A DNA stretch of 64,000 nt, from positions 124,001 through 188,000 of the forward strand of contig CAVOJY010000006.1 in NCBI GenBank assembly GCA_963696405.1, written 5' to 3'. The position numbers were made by a program, and so were the translations under genes. This DNA comes from CAVOJY01 sp963696405. GTDB lineage: Bacteria > Chloroflexota > Limnocylindria > Limnocylindrales > CSP1-4. Under the pieces are notes generated by a model that was not told the DNA's origin, did no database searches, and saw only the letters and a program-made list of their open reading frames with translations. Within the stretch, counting starts at the first letter, position 1. Each line of letters begins with the position of its first letter. Of the stretch, positions 1 to 10,273 are shown piece by piece.

Positions 1-2
1 CG

Positions 3-56
3 GATCACCCGGCCACCGCGGACCATCAGGCCGTCGAGGTCGTGCCCGACCCCTGA
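3..56 (+). CDS. C-terminal tail of an upstream gene, cut by the window edge
   Basis: Reading from base 3 gives an open 17-codon stretch ending in TGA at 54-56 (tail ...VEVVPDP). Its stop overlaps the probable CTG start of the next gene in a CTGA arrangement, the same 4-base coupling seen elsewhere in this window as ATGA or GTGA. Too little is left to name the product. Confidence 0.35.
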   Translation, partial: DHPATADHQAVEVVPDP

Positions 57-967
57 AGGTCGGCCTGATCCTGCCGACGATGGTTGGCGAGTCGCTGGGG
101 GCGCCCCTTGGCTGGCGCGAACACCTGGCGCTTGCCCAGGCGGCCGAGGCCGCAGGTTTCGACTCGCTCTGGATCGCCGACGAACTCCTCTACGAGTTCG
201 ACGATGCGCCGCCGGTGGCATGGTGGGAATGCTGGACGATGCTGGCGGCGGTGGGCGCGGCGACAACGCGGGTGGAACTGGGGACGTTCGTCACCTGCAC
301 GAACTACCGCAACCCGGCCCTGGTGGCGAAGATGGCCGCCACGGTCGACGAGATCAGCGGCGGTCGGCTCGTGCTCGGCCTGGGCGCCGGCTGGTCGGAA
401 CGGCAGTTCCGCACCTTCGGCTATCCCGCGGATCACCTCCTCGGCCGGTTCGAAGAGGCGCTGGCCGTCATCCTCGGGCTGCTGCGCGACGGTCGGGTCA
501 CCTTCGAGGGTCGCTACTACCAGGCACAGGACGCCGAACTCCTCCCGGCCGGACCTCGGCCCGGTGGCATCCCGATCATGCTCGGTGGTGGGAGCGGGCG
601 GATGATGCGCCTGGCGGCCCGGCACGCAGAGGGCTGGAACGCGTTCCTCATCGGCGGTGACTGCTCCCCCGATCACGTGTCATCCCTCCTCGCGCGGCTC
701 GATGAAGCGTGCGCAACCGAAGGGCGCGACCCTGCGACGCTGGAGCGCTCCGCCGGGGTGATGGTCGCCTTCTCCGACGATCCCTACCTGGTGGGGCCGG
801 CCGACTGGACGCACGGTGCCCTTCGAGGCACCCCGGCTCAGCTCGCCGAGCAGCTGCGCGTTCTGGCCGGCATCGGACTCGGGCATCTCCAGCTCGGGAT
901 CTCGCCACCCACGCCCGGGGCGGTCGAGGAGTTCGGCCGGGTGCTGGAGCTGCTGGACGCCGGCTGA
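53..967 (+). CDS. Luciferase-like (F420/FMN-dependent) oxidoreductase
   Basis: Member of the bacterial luciferase-like monooxygenase family, a TIM-barrel flavin enzyme that uses FMNH2 or reduced F420. Visible family marks are the first barrel strand KVGLILPT, the segment FDSLWIADELL, the GTFVTCTNYRNPALVAKM strand-helix that follows, the run GGRLVLGLGAGW, and the later PIMLGGGSGRMMRLAARHAEGWN. The first in-frame ATG lies at 80, but the conserved first strand starts nine codons earlier, directly after a CTG at 53 that overlaps the preceding stop codon. I therefore place the start at 53, either a true CTG start or a mutated ATG. Length is about 304 residues, usual for the family. Cofactor and substrate cannot be told from sequence. 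It is probably co-transcribed with the truncated upstream gene. Confidence 0.8.
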   Translation: MKVGLILPTMVGESLGAPLGWREHLALAQAAEAAGFDSLWIADELLYEFDDAPPVAWWECWTMLAAVGAATTRVELGTFVTCTNYRNPALVAKMAATVDEISGGRLVLGLGAGWSERQFRTFGYPADHLLGRFEEALAVILGLLRDGRVTFEGRYYQAQDAELLPAGPRPGGIPIMLGGGSGRMMRLAARHAEGWNAFLIGGDCSPDHVSSLLARLDEACATEGRDPATLERSAGVMVAFSDDPYLVGPADWTHGALRGTPAQLAEQLRVLAGIGLGHLQLGISPPTPGAVEEFGRVLELLDAG

Positions 968-1005
968 CCGAGAGCCTGCGATAGCGGAGACCATCCGGCC
1001 CGCGA

Positions 1006-1067
1006 TGCGCGGCGTGCCAGGGCAATCCGGCGCGCGCTGCGCGGCGTGCCAGGGCAATCCGGCGCGC
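1006..1067 (+). repeat. Two-copy 32-bp tandem duplication between genes
   Basis: A 30-base unit (starting tgcgcggcgtgccagggcaa) occurs identically at 1006-1035 and 1038-1067, giving a period of 32. A degraded third relative may lie just upstream near 985-1004. It lies in the 179-base gap before the DrrA-type gene. No coding role is evident. Confidence 0.8.
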
Positions 1068-1146
1068 CTCCTCGGGCGAAAGGGTATGATCCCCGGCTTT
1101 CGCCGGCGATCCCCAGGCGACCCGCAACCCGAAGAGAGACCGAGCC

Positions 1147-2226
1147 ATGAACCAACCAGCCATCTTCGCGGAGGGCCTCCGCAAGTCCTACGGTGACGTC
1201 CACGCCCTCAAGGGCATCGACCTCGCCGTCCAGAACGGCACGATCCTTGGCCTTCTGGGCCCGAACGGCGCCGGCAAGACCACGGCCGTCCGCATTCTCG
1301 CGACGCTCCTCCGGCCGGACGCCGGTCGGGCGACCGTTGCCGGCTACGACGTCGTCCGCCAGGCCGCCGATCTCCGCACGGTGATCGGCCTCTCCGGCCA
1401 GTTCGCAGCCGTGGACGAGAACCTCAGCGGCCGCGAGAACCTGCGGCTCGTGGGCTTCCTCTATCACCTGGGCATGCGGGAGGCGGGGGCGCGCGCCGAC
1501 GAGCTGCTCCGGACATTCGACCTGGTCGAAGCCGCGGACCGACCGGCTAAGACCTACTCCGGCGGCATGCGGAGACGCCTCGATCTCGCGGCGAGCCTCG
1601 TCGCCAGGCCGCGGGTGCTCTTCCTCGACGAGCCCACCACGGGCCTCGACCCGCGAAGCCGCCTCGGCATGTGGGACGTCATCGCGGGCGTCGTCGCTGA
1701 CGGGACAACGATCCTCCTCACCACCCAGTACCTGGAGGAGGCGGACCAGCTCGCCGACCGCATCGCGGTCATCGACAGCGGTCTGCTCATCGCCGAAGGG
1801 ACCGCCGACGAGCTCAAGACCCGTCTCGGGGCGGACGTGATCGACGTACGGCTGGCCGACGGCTCCGCCATGGGCGAAGCCTTCGAGCTGCTGCGCTCGG
1901 TCGCGACCTCGGAACCGAAGATCGAGCCGCACGTCAACCGGATCACGCTTCCGGTCGGCGACGGCGCGAGCGTCCTGTCCGAGGTAGTCCGGCGAATCGA
2001 CGGGGCCGGGATCACCATCAGCGAGCTGAGCCTCCATCGCCCCAGCCTGGACGACGTGTTCCTCGAGCTGACCGGCCGCCGCGCGGCGGACGACGAAGCG
2101 ACGGGAGAGGCCGACGACGAGGCAGACGCCGAGGGCGGCGCCGATGGTCCCGGGGCCACCGCGGTGGCAAGCGACGGCCGGCGCAGCTGGCGCAGCTTTG
2201 GTCGTCGAGGAAGGAAAGCAGCATGA
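1147..2226 (+). CDS. DrrA-type ABC exporter ATP-binding protein
   Basis: ATPase of an ABC-2 type exporter of the daunorubicin-resistance (DrrA) kind, which energises export of drugs or lipids through a separate permease. Seen in order: Walker A GPNGAGKTT near residue 39, Q-loop region, signature YSGGMRRRLDLAASL, Walker B VLFLDEPTTGLDP, and the switch region TTQYLEEADQLADRI. The DrrA-type C-terminal domain (ADGSAMGEAFELL... SLDDVFLELTGR) follows. After it comes an unusual tail of about 45 residues, first Asp/Glu/Ala-rich and then Arg-rich, that is probably disordered. The stop overlaps the ATG of the permease gene (ATGA), so the two are translationally coupled. A possible -10 (TATGAT) sits at 1085-1090 without a clear -35. 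The substrate is unknown. Confidence 0.93.
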   Translation: MNQPAIFAEGLRKSYGDVHALKGIDLAVQNGTILGLLGPNGAGKTTAVRILATLLRPDAGRATVAGYDVVRQAADLRTVIGLSGQFAAVDENLSGRENLRLVGFLYHLGMREAGARADELLRTFDLVEAADRPAKTYSGGMRRRLDLAASLVARPRVLFLDEPTTGLDPRSRLGMWDVIAGVVADGTTILLTTQYLEEADQLADRIAVIDSGLLIAEGTADELKTRLGADVIDVRLADGSAMGEAFELLRSVATSEPKIEPHVNRITLPVGDGASVLSEVVRRIDGAGITISELSLHRPSLDDVFLELTGRRAADDEATGEADDEADAEGGADGPGATAVASDGRRSWRSFGRRGRKAA

Positions 2227-3047
2227 GCGCGACGACACCCACCATCACGCGTCCGGCGGGAGCCATCGGCGCAGCGATCCCGCGCCGCTGGTGGTGGCAT
2301 GCCACCGACGCGGCCGCCGTGACCTGGCGGAACCTCCTCCAGTACGTCCGCATCCCCGAGCTGCTCGTCTTCTCGACGATCCAGCCGGTGATGTTCGTGC
2401 TCCTCTTCGCGTTCGTCTTCGGCGGCGCAATCCAGGTCCCGGGCGGCAACTACATCAACTACCTCATGCCCGGGATCTTCGTGCAGACCGCGGTCTTCGG
2501 GGCCACCGCCACTGGCGTCGGGCTGGCCGAGGATCTCAGGCGCGGCATGATCGATCGCTTCCGCTCGCTGCCGATGTCCCCCGCCGCGGTCCTCGCCGGC
2601 CGCACGTTCGCGGACCTGATCCGCAACTTCTTCGTCATCCTGCTCATGACCGCCGTCGGCTACCTCATCGGCTTCCGGTTCGAGGCGGGCATCCCGGCCG
2701 CGTTCCTGGCGCTGACTCTGGTCGGCCTCTTCGGCTACGCGTTCTCCTGGATCGAGGCCTACATCGGGCTTCGCGCGCCGAACGCCGAAGTCGCCCAGGC
2801 CGCCGGCTTCATCTGGATCTTCCCGCTCACGTTCGTCAGCTCGGCGTTCGTGCCGGTCGAGACGATGCCGGAGTGGCTGCAGCCGATCGCAGAGGCGAAC
2901 CCCGTGACCGTGGCCGTCAACACGATCCGCGGGCTGGTCAACGGCGGGGCCACCATGTCCGAGTTCCTGCTCACCCTCGCCTGGATCGCGGCGATCCTGG
3001 CCGTCTTCGTGCCGCTCTCCGTCCGCACCTACCGCCGCATCCAGTAG
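2223..3047 (+). CDS. DrrB-type ABC-2 exporter permease
   Basis: Membrane partner of the ATPase just upstream. The 274-residue protein has a cytoplasmic N-terminus and about six hydrophobic segments: LLVFSTIQPVMFVLLFAFVF, the YLMPGIFVQTAVFGATATG region, FFVILLMTAVGYLIGF, FLALTLVGLFGYAFSWI, FIWIFPLTFVSSAFVP and LLTLAWIAAILAVFVPL. This is the ABC-2 permease fold with the family motif around EDLRRGMIDRFRSLPMSP before the third helix. It starts inside the ATPase stop codon, so stoichiometric expression is likely. It would form a homodimeric pore with two ATPases; whether it exports a drug, a lipid or a peptide cannot be said. Confidence 0.92.
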   Translation: MSATTPTITRPAGAIGAAIPRRWWWHATDAAAVTWRNLLQYVRIPELLVFSTIQPVMFVLLFAFVFGGAIQVPGGNYINYLMPGIFVQTAVFGATATGVGLAEDLRRGMIDRFRSLPMSPAAVLAGRTFADLIRNFFVILLMTAVGYLIGFRFEAGIPAAFLALTLVGLFGYAFSWIEAYIGLRAPNAEVAQAAGFIWIFPLTFVSSAFVPVETMPEWLQPIAEANPVTVAVNTIRGLVNGGATMSEFLLTLAWIAAILAVFVPLSVRTYRRIQ

Positions 3048-3081
3048 GCACGGCCGCGCGCGGCGCGCGTACAGTGGGCCA

Positions 3082-4081
3082 ATGGACGAACAGGGATTCC
3101 GGACGTACCTGGAGAGCAGGAACCTCGAGCCGGAGGCGATCGATCGCTCCGTCGAGATGGTGAAGCGATTCGAGCTCCACGTGGAGACCGGGCCAGCGGA
3201 CCGGAGCCTCGCCGGAGCCACCGGCGACGATGTGCATCGCTTCGCGGCCGTCCTCGTCGCGGGCGGGGACAACACGGAAGAGAACGTCCTCGCCCTCGCC
3301 CGCCATGCCCGCTTCTCTGGAGACCGCGAGGCGTCCGTCGCGTGGCTCGAGCTGTTCGACGGCTGGGATGTGCCCGCCAACCTGGCCCGCAAGCTCGGCG
3401 ACCTGGCGGGCGACGAGACCCGCGAAGGCGTGTTCGCCGGGCTCCCGATCCCGCCCCTCGGCACACCCGCCGGAGAGAAGCCCACCTTCACCCGCGAGCT
3501 CATGGACCGCCTCTCTGCCCAGGTCGACGCCGGAGACATGCCGGCGGGCGCTGACGAGCGGCCTCCACTTCGTGCCGAAGGAGACGTTCGCGGAGGAACG
3601 GGAGCGGTACCTGGCCGCCTCCGACATCGACGCCTTCATCGCCGGCGAGCACAAGCGGTACATCGCCTACCTCGCCGGGCTGCGCGACTCGGGCGAGCTC
3701 TACTTCTCCCAGCCGATCACGGATGCCGTCGTCGAGTACGTCGGCCAGACGCCCACGTGCGGGCCGGGGGTGCGCGAGGGCTCGGTTGTCCGGGTCACGA
3801 AGATCCCGTACATGGCCGACCGATACCTCGCAGAAGAGGACGAGACCCGGAAGCGCTACTTCGCCTGCCACTGCATGTGGGCCCGCGAGTCGCTGCTGCA
3901 CCCGGAAGTCCGCGTCCCACCCCTCCTCTGCCAGTGCAGCGCCGGGTTCGAGAAGCAGTACTGGGATGCCGTGCTCGACCAGCCCGTGGACGTCGACGTC
4001 GTCCGATCCGCCCTCCAGGGCGACCTGGTCTGCGAGTTCGCAGTGCACCTGCCCGAGGACGTCGTCCCGGCCGATGGGTAG
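3082..4081 (+). CDS. Cys-rich protein of unknown function, split by one frameshift
   Basis: I do not recognise a named function. The N-terminal half (from ATG 3082, MDEQGFRTYLESRNLEPEAI) is helical and stays in frame to about 3550. The conserved-looking C-terminal half then continues in another frame from about LTSGLHFVPKE and ends at 4081. The second half carries a Cys/His pattern, CHCMW then CQCSAGFEK, and a late GDLVCEF, suggesting a metal- or thiol-dependent domain like those in small-molecule-sensing or hydrolase DUF families. Both halves keep coding character, so one missing or extra base near 3541-3560 is the simplest explanation. The gene stands alone 34 bases after the permease and could share its transcript. 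It ends convergently 51 bases from gltD. Confidence 0.6.
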
Positions 4082-4132
4082 CGCCTGCCCTGCGGTAGCG
4101 GGAGCCTGCGAGACTACCCCGGCAGGTGCAGG

Positions 4133-5635
4133 CTACCCGGGAAGGTGGCTCTCCCCGTGCATGAGGTAGCGGTCGACGCCGCGGGCGGTGCGGCGGCCCT
4201 CGCGGATGGCCCAGACCACGAGCGATTGGCCGCGGGAGCAGTCGCCAGCAGAGAAGATCCCCGGGACGCTCGTCATGCCGTCCTGGTCGGCGAGGACGTT
4301 TCCGCGGTCGCTCAGCGCGCAGCCGAGCGCACGCGGGAGTGACGACTCGGGGCCCAGGAACCCAAGGGCGAGCAGGGCGAGGTCGGCGGGGATGACCTGC
4401 CGGGTGCCGTCGACCAGGCGAGGCGAGCGGCGGCCGCCGGCACCGTCCACCCATTCGACGTCGACCGTCTCGACGCCGATGAGACGGCCGGCCGGATCGC
4501 CGACGAACCGGGTCGTCTGCACGCCGTAGCGGCGGGGGTCGTCGCCCCAGAGCGCCGCCGCTTCCTCGTGGCCGTAGTCCATCCGGTACACGCGCGGCCA
4601 CTGTGGCCAGGGGTTGTCCGGGGCACGGGCCGCTGGAGGCCGCGGCAGGATCTCGAGCTGCGTGACGCTCGCGGCGCCCTGACGGACTGCCGTGCCGACG
4701 CAGTCGGTGCCGGTGTCGCCCCCACCGATGACCACGACCCTGCGGCCGCCGGCCGAGACGGCCTGTCGGCCGGCGGCCGAAACCGACGAAACGGATGGGG
4801 CAGACGGCCGGGCGGCGCTCTCGGTGAGGAACTCCATGGCCAGATGAACGCCGGACAGCTCCCGCCCGGGAGCCTCCAGGTCGCGACCCACGGTGGCCCC
4901 GGTGCAGATCACGACCGCGTCGAACTCGGCGCGCAGCCGCTCCGGCGGGAACGACGGCCCCACCTCCACGCCAGTGACGAACAGGATCCCCTCCTCCTCC
5001 ATGAGGTGAATACGCCGCTCAACGACCGACTTGTCGAGCTTCATGTTCGGGATCCCGTACGCCAGGAGCCCGCCGGGACGATCGGCCCGCTCGAACACCG
5101 TGACGGAATGGCCGGCCCGGTTCAGCTGGTTCGCGCACGCCAGGCCCGCGGGACCGCTCCCGACGACCGCGACGGTCCGGCCGGTGCGGACCGCGGGGGG
5201 CTCGGCGACCACCCAGCCCTCCGCCCAGGCCCGGTCGGCGATGCCCCGCTCGATCGACTTGATCGCGACGGGAACAGCGCCGATGCCCAGGGTGCAGGCC
5301 GCTTCGCAGGGCGCCGGGCAGACCCGCCCGGTGAACTCGGGAAAGTCATTCGTGAGATGCAGGCGAGCGGAAGCCTCTCGCCACTTGCCCCGGTACACGA
5401 GGTCGTTCCACTCCGGGATGAGGTTGTTGATGGGACACCCGGAGGCCACCCCGGCCACGACCACGCCGCTGTGGCAGAACGGGACGCCGCAGTCCATGCA
5501 GCGGGCGCCCTGGCGCCCCATGGCCGCCTCGTCGTACGGTGGGCGCTCCTCGCGCCAGTCGCGGATGCGCTCGAGGGGCGGGCGGATTTGCGCCGGTTCC
5601 CGCTCGAACTCCATGAACCCGGTCGGCCTGCCCAT
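4133..5635 (-). CDS. gltD: Glutamate synthase small (beta) subunit
   Basis: NADPH-oxidising flavoprotein of glutamate synthase; it passes electrons to the GltB large subunit for glutamate formation from glutamine and 2-oxoglutarate. The N-terminus has the two four-Cys Fe-S motifs (CMDCGVPFCHSG, then CPINN and CPAPCEAAC). It is followed by the FAD Rossmann motif VVGSGPAGLACANQL and the NADPH motif VVVIGGGDTGTDCVG, with the late FSAGDCSRGQSLVVWAI FAD contact. I start at 5635 (MGRPTGFMEFERE), two bases after the gltB stop, because the longer reading upstream is only gltB antisense. At about 500 residues it is slightly longer than usual because of an Ala/Ser/Val insert after the first flavin domain. 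It forms an operon gltB-gltD transcribed leftward. Confidence 0.95.
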   Translation of the reverse strand: MGRPTGFMEFEREPAQIRPPLERIRDWREERPPYDEAAMGRQGARCMDCGVPFCHSGVVVAGVASGCPINNLIPEWNDLVYRGKWREASARLHLTNDFPEFTGRVCPAPCEAACTLGIGAVPVAIKSIERGIADRAWAEGWVVAEPPAVRTGRTVAVVGSGPAGLACANQLNRAGHSVTVFERADRPGGLLAYGIPNMKLDKSVVERRIHLMEEEGILFVTGVEVGPSFPPERLRAEFDAVVICTGATVGRDLEAPGRELSGVHLAMEFLTESAARPSAPSVSSVSAAGRQAVSAGGRRVVVIGGGDTGTDCVGTAVRQGAASVTQLEILPRPPAARAPDNPWPQWPRVYRMDYGHEEAAALWGDDPRRYGVQTTRFVGDPAGRLIGVETVDVEWVDGAGGRRSPRLVDGTRQVIPADLALLALGFLGPESSLPRALGCALSDRGNVLADQDGMTSVPGIFSAGDCSRGQSLVVWAIREGRRTARGVDRYLMHGESHLPG

Positions 5636-5637
5636 CG

Positions 5638-8600
5638 TCAGGCCCCCAGGGCCGCAGCGTCGGGACGGAGGGGCTGTAACGAGACCTCCTCGAACGCCGC
5701 CATCCGGGCCGCCTCCTCCGGCAGGCCGCGATCCCGCATCCGCGCCTCGGCCTCCAGGACCCGGCGGTAGTCGTGGGGGATGACGCGGACCAGCGTGGCG
5801 ACCGTCGTCCCCCAGTCGGTGAGCAGCACCTGTGCCCGTCTGCTGCCCGTCCACTCGGCATGGCGCTCCACCAGCCGGCGGACACCGGCAATCTCCTCCG
5901 GGTCATCGAGGCCGGAGAGCCCCACCATCTCCGTGTTGCAGCGCCGCTCGAACCGGCCATCCTCGTCGAGGACGTAGGCGATCCCGCCGGACATGCCCGC
6001 GGCGAAGTTGCGGCCCGTCGGGCCCAGGACCACGACCCGTCCGCCGGTCATGTACTCGCAGCCGTGGTCGCCGATCCCCTCGACCACCGCGCTGGCGCCG
6101 GAGTTGCGGACGCCGAAACGCTCGCCGGCAATGCCGCGGATGAAGGCCTCCCCGGAGGTGGCCCCGTAGAGAGCCACGTTCCCGACGATCACGTTCTCCT
6201 CGGCCGCGAACCCCGACGCGGCAGGGGGGAAGGCCGCTATCCGGCCGCCGGAAAGACCCTTGCCGGTGTAGTCGTTCGCGTCGCCCTCGAGGACCAGCGT
6301 GACGCCCCTCGGGACGAAGGCGCCAAAGCTCAGCCCGGCCGACCCCTCGAACCGAAGGAGGATCGTATCGTCGGGAAGCCCCTCGCCGCCGTACCGGCGG
6401 GTGACCTCGCCCCCCAGCATGGTGCCCACCGACCGGTTGGTGTTGCGGATCGGCAGGGCAGCCCGCACCGGCTCGCCACGCTCGAGCGCAGGACGGCAGA
6501 GGGGCAGGAGCGTCGTGGCGTCGAGGGAGTCCCCCACCTCGTGACCCTGCGGGATCCGGCTGACCCGGCCGACGTCGGCCGGAACCGACGGGCGGTGCAG
6601 GATCCGGGCGAAGTCCAGCATGCGCGCCTTCGGATGGTCGATCGCCCGGCGCAGCACGATCCGGTCCGAGCGACCCACCATCTCGTCGAACGTGCGGAAG
6701 CCGAGCTCCGCCATGTGCTCGCGGACCTCCTGGGCAATGAACCGCATGAAGTTCACGAGGTGGTCGGGATCGCCGGTGAAACGCTTCCGCAGCTCGGGAT
6801 CCTGTGTCGTCACCCCGACCGGGCAGGTGTTCAGGTGGCAGACCCGCATCATCACGCACCCGAGCACCACCAGCGGCGCCGTCGCGAACCCGAACTCCTC
6901 GGCCCCCAGGAGCGCACCGATGACCACGTCGCGCCCCGTCTTCAACTGGCCGTCCACCTCCACCACGATCCGCGAGCGCAGGTCGTTGAGGAGGAGCGTC
7001 TGCTGCGTTTCGGCGAGGCCGAGCTCCCAGGGGATGCCGGCGTGCTTGATCGACGTGAGCGGCGACGCTCCGGTCCCCCCGTCATGTCCGCTGATGAGCA
7101 CGGTGTCCGCGTGCGCCTTGGCGACTCCGGCGGCGATGGTGCCCACGCCCACCGCGGCGACGAGCTTGACGGAGACGCGGGCCGATGGGTTCGCGCACTT
7201 CAGGTCGTAGATGAGCTGCGCGAGGTCCTCGATGGAGTAGATGTCGTGGTGGGGCGGCGGGCTGATGAGCCCCACGCCCGGGGTGGAGTGGCGGACCCGG
7301 GCGATCCACGGGTAGACCTTGTGCCCCGGCAGCTGCCCGCCTTCGCCCGGCTTGGCGCCCTGGGCCATCTTGATCTGCAGCTCGCGCGCGTTCACCAGGT
7401 ACTCGGTCGTGACGCCGAACCGGCCGGATGCCACCTGCTTGATCGCGCTCGCCCGGGAGTCGCCGTTCAGGAGCGGTCGGTACCGCTCGGGATCCTCGCC
7501 GCCTTCCCCGCTGTTCGACCGGGCCCCGAGGCGGTTCATGGCCACTGCCACCGTCTCGTGGGCCTCCTGGGACAGGGAGCCGTAGCTCATGGCGCCGGTC
7601 TTGAAACGGCGGACGATCGACTCGACCGGCTCCACCTCGTCGATCGGCGCCGGGACGCGGCCGGGTACCAGGTCCATGAGCCCGCGCAGCGTCGAGAGCG
7701 TGCGGACCTGGTCGTTGACCGCCTCGGTGTACTCCTTGAAGAGCGCGTAGTCGCCGATCCGGCAGGCGTGCTGGAGCGTCGAGATGGTGTGCGGGTTGAA
7801 GAGGTGGTGCTCCCCATCCTCCCGGTACCGGACCTGGCCGCCCGACCCCAGCTGGCGGTCCACGGCCGCCCGCCGCGGGTGGTACGCGCGGTCGTGGCGC
7901 TCGAGGACCTCGTCGGCGATGACGTCGATCCCCACGCCACCGATGCGCGACGGGGTCCCCGTGAAGTACTCGTGGACGAAGTCCTGGTTCAGGCCGATCG
8001 CCTCGAAGACCTGCGCGCCGTGGTAGCTCTGGATCGTCGAGATGCCCATCTTCGAGATCACCTTCGCGATGCCCTTGGACAGCGCCTTCCGGTACCTCGC
8101 CTCGGCGGCCTCCGCGTTTCCGTCGATGTGGCCAAGCCGGACCTGGTCGTGGATCGTCTCGAAGGCGAGGTACGGGTTGACCGCGCTCGCCCCGTAGCCG
8201 ATGAGCAGCGCGAGGTGGTGCACTTCGCGGGGTTCGCCCGACTCGAGCACGAGGCCCGCACTGGTTCGCATGCCCGATCGCACGAGGTGGTGGTGGACGG
8301 CCGAAACGGCCAGAAGGGCCGGGATCGGGGCGTCCTCCTCGCCGTGACCGCGGTCGGAAAGGATGATGAGGTTGTACCCCTCGTCGACCGCCTCCGAGCA
8401 GCGGCGGCGAACCTCGTCGATGGCCCTGCGGAGTCCCGCCCCGCCGTCCTTCACCCGGAACAGGATCGGGAGCGTGATGCTCCGGAAGCCGCGGCACCCG
8501 TTCGGGCCGTGGAGGTTCCGGAGCTTCTCCAGCTCCTCGTTCGACAGCACCGGGGACGGGAGCGCGAGCTGGTGCGCCGCCTCCGGACCGGGCTCGAGCA

Positions 8601-10273
8601 GGTTCCCCTCCGACCCGATGGAGGTCTCGGCCGCCATGACGATCTCCTCGCGGAGCGCATCCACCGGCGGGTTCGTCACCTGCGCGAAGAGCTGCTTGAA
8701 GTACGAGGAGAGGAGCTGCGGCTGGTCCGAGAGCACCGCGAGCGGGGTGTCGGTGCCCATCGAGCCGATCGGGTCCGACCCGGTGGTCGCCATGGGGTTC
8801 ATGAAGACCCGGATGTCCTCGGACGTGTAGCCGAAGACCTCCTGTCGCAGCAGGACGGTCTCGTGGTCCGGCTCGATCACGCGCAACGGAAGCGGGAGAT
8901 CCTCGAGCCTGACGAGCCACTCCCGGCACCACGCCTCGTACGGCCGCGCGGCCGCCAGCTCGCGCTTCAGCTCGTCGTCGGGGATGATCCGGCCCTCGGC
9001 CGTGTCCACCAGGAACATGCGGCCGGGCCGGATGCGTCCCTTGCGCACCACCTGGTCGGGCGCGATGTCGAGCACGCCCGACTCCGATGCCATGACCGCG
9101 CGCCCGTCCTTGGTGACCCAGTAGCGGGCCGGGCGGAGGCCGTTCCGGTCGAGGGTTGCGCCGACGAGCACGCCGTCGGTGAACGCGATCGACGCAGGCC
9201 CGTCCCACGGCTCCATGAGGCAGGCGTGGTACTCGTAGAACGCTCGGACCTCGCTCGGCATCGACTCGTGGTGCTGCCACGGCTCGGGCACCATCATCGC
9301 GATGGCGTGCGGCACCGAGCGCCCTGCGAGATGGAGGAGCTCCAGCACGTTGTCGAACATCGCGGAATCGGAGCCATCGGCGTCGATGACGGGCAACACC
9401 TTCGCGAGGTCGTCGCCGAAGAGAGCCGATCGGAGCACCGCCTGGCGGGCCTGCATCCAGCTGACGTTGCCGCGCAGCGTGTTGATCTCGCCGTTGTGCG
9501 AGATGTAGCGGTACGGGTGTGCGCGCGCCCACGAGGGGAAGGTGTTCGTGGAGAAGCGCGAGTGCACCATGGCGATGGCGCTCTCGGCCTCCGGGTCTCC
9601 CAGGTCCGGGAAGAAGGTCAGCAGCTGTGAGGCGTTTAGCATCCCCTTGTAGACGATGGTCCGGCTGCTGAGAGAGGCCACGTAGAAGGCGTCGCGACCC
9701 GGGATGGCCGACCGGGCGACCGCCTTCTCGGCCATCCGGCGCAGGACGTAGAGACGCCGCTCGAACGCGAGGTCGTCGCCGGCGGGGTCGGCCAGAGTGT
9801 CGGGGCGGGCGATGAACACCTGGCGGATGACAGGCTGGCTGGCACGCGCGGTGGGGCCCAGGGACGTGGGGTCGACCGGCACCTCTCGCCATCCAAGGAG
9901 CCTGAGCCCCTCGTCATCCGCGGCCTGCTCGAACCGCTGCACGCATGCCTCGCGAGCCGCCGCGTTCCGCGGCAGGAAGACCATGCCGGCCCCGTAGTCA
10001 CGCGGCCCGGGGAGACGGATGCCCTCGGCGCCGGCGGCCCGCGCCAGGAACTCGTGGGGGAGCTGCATGAGGAGGCCGGCGCCGTCGCCGGTGTTCTTCT
10101 CCGCCCCGGATGCGCCGCGATGCTCGAGGTTCACGAGAACCGTCAGGGCGTCCTGCGACGATCGAATGGGAGGGGCGGCCGGCGATATCGCACACGAAGC
10201 CGAACCCACACGCGTCGTGCTCGAAGCGGGGGTCGTAGAGGCCCTGGGCGATCGGAGCGTGCAGTGTCGACAT
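5638..10273 (-). CDS. gltB: Glutamate synthase large (alpha) subunit, one frameshift near the start
   Basis: Large ferredoxin/NADPH-type glutamate synthase subunit. In order it has a class II glutamine amidotransferase domain (nucleophile Cys in DACGFGFVCDI), a central domain, an FMN-binding synthase barrel (GGEDPERY, KMAQGAKPGEGGQLPG, SGHDGGTGASPL), the [3Fe-4S] Cys run CVMMRVCHLNTCPVGV and the C-terminal GXGXG domain. Length is about 1545 residues, usual for GltB. The first 35 or so codons (from ATG 10273, MSTLHAPIAQGLYDPRFEHDA) are in a different frame from the rest. The shift lies near 10160-10175 beside a GGGAGGGG run, and both sides match the family, so I read it as an indel. An in-frame ATG at 10363 would add 30 poorly conserved residues. 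Confidence 0.92.

Noticed and set aside
5773..9630. A 1285-codon open frame antisense to gltB
   Set aside because: It mirrors gltB codon positions, is rich in Arg/Val/His/Asp noise and has no domain; such shadows are common at this GC content.
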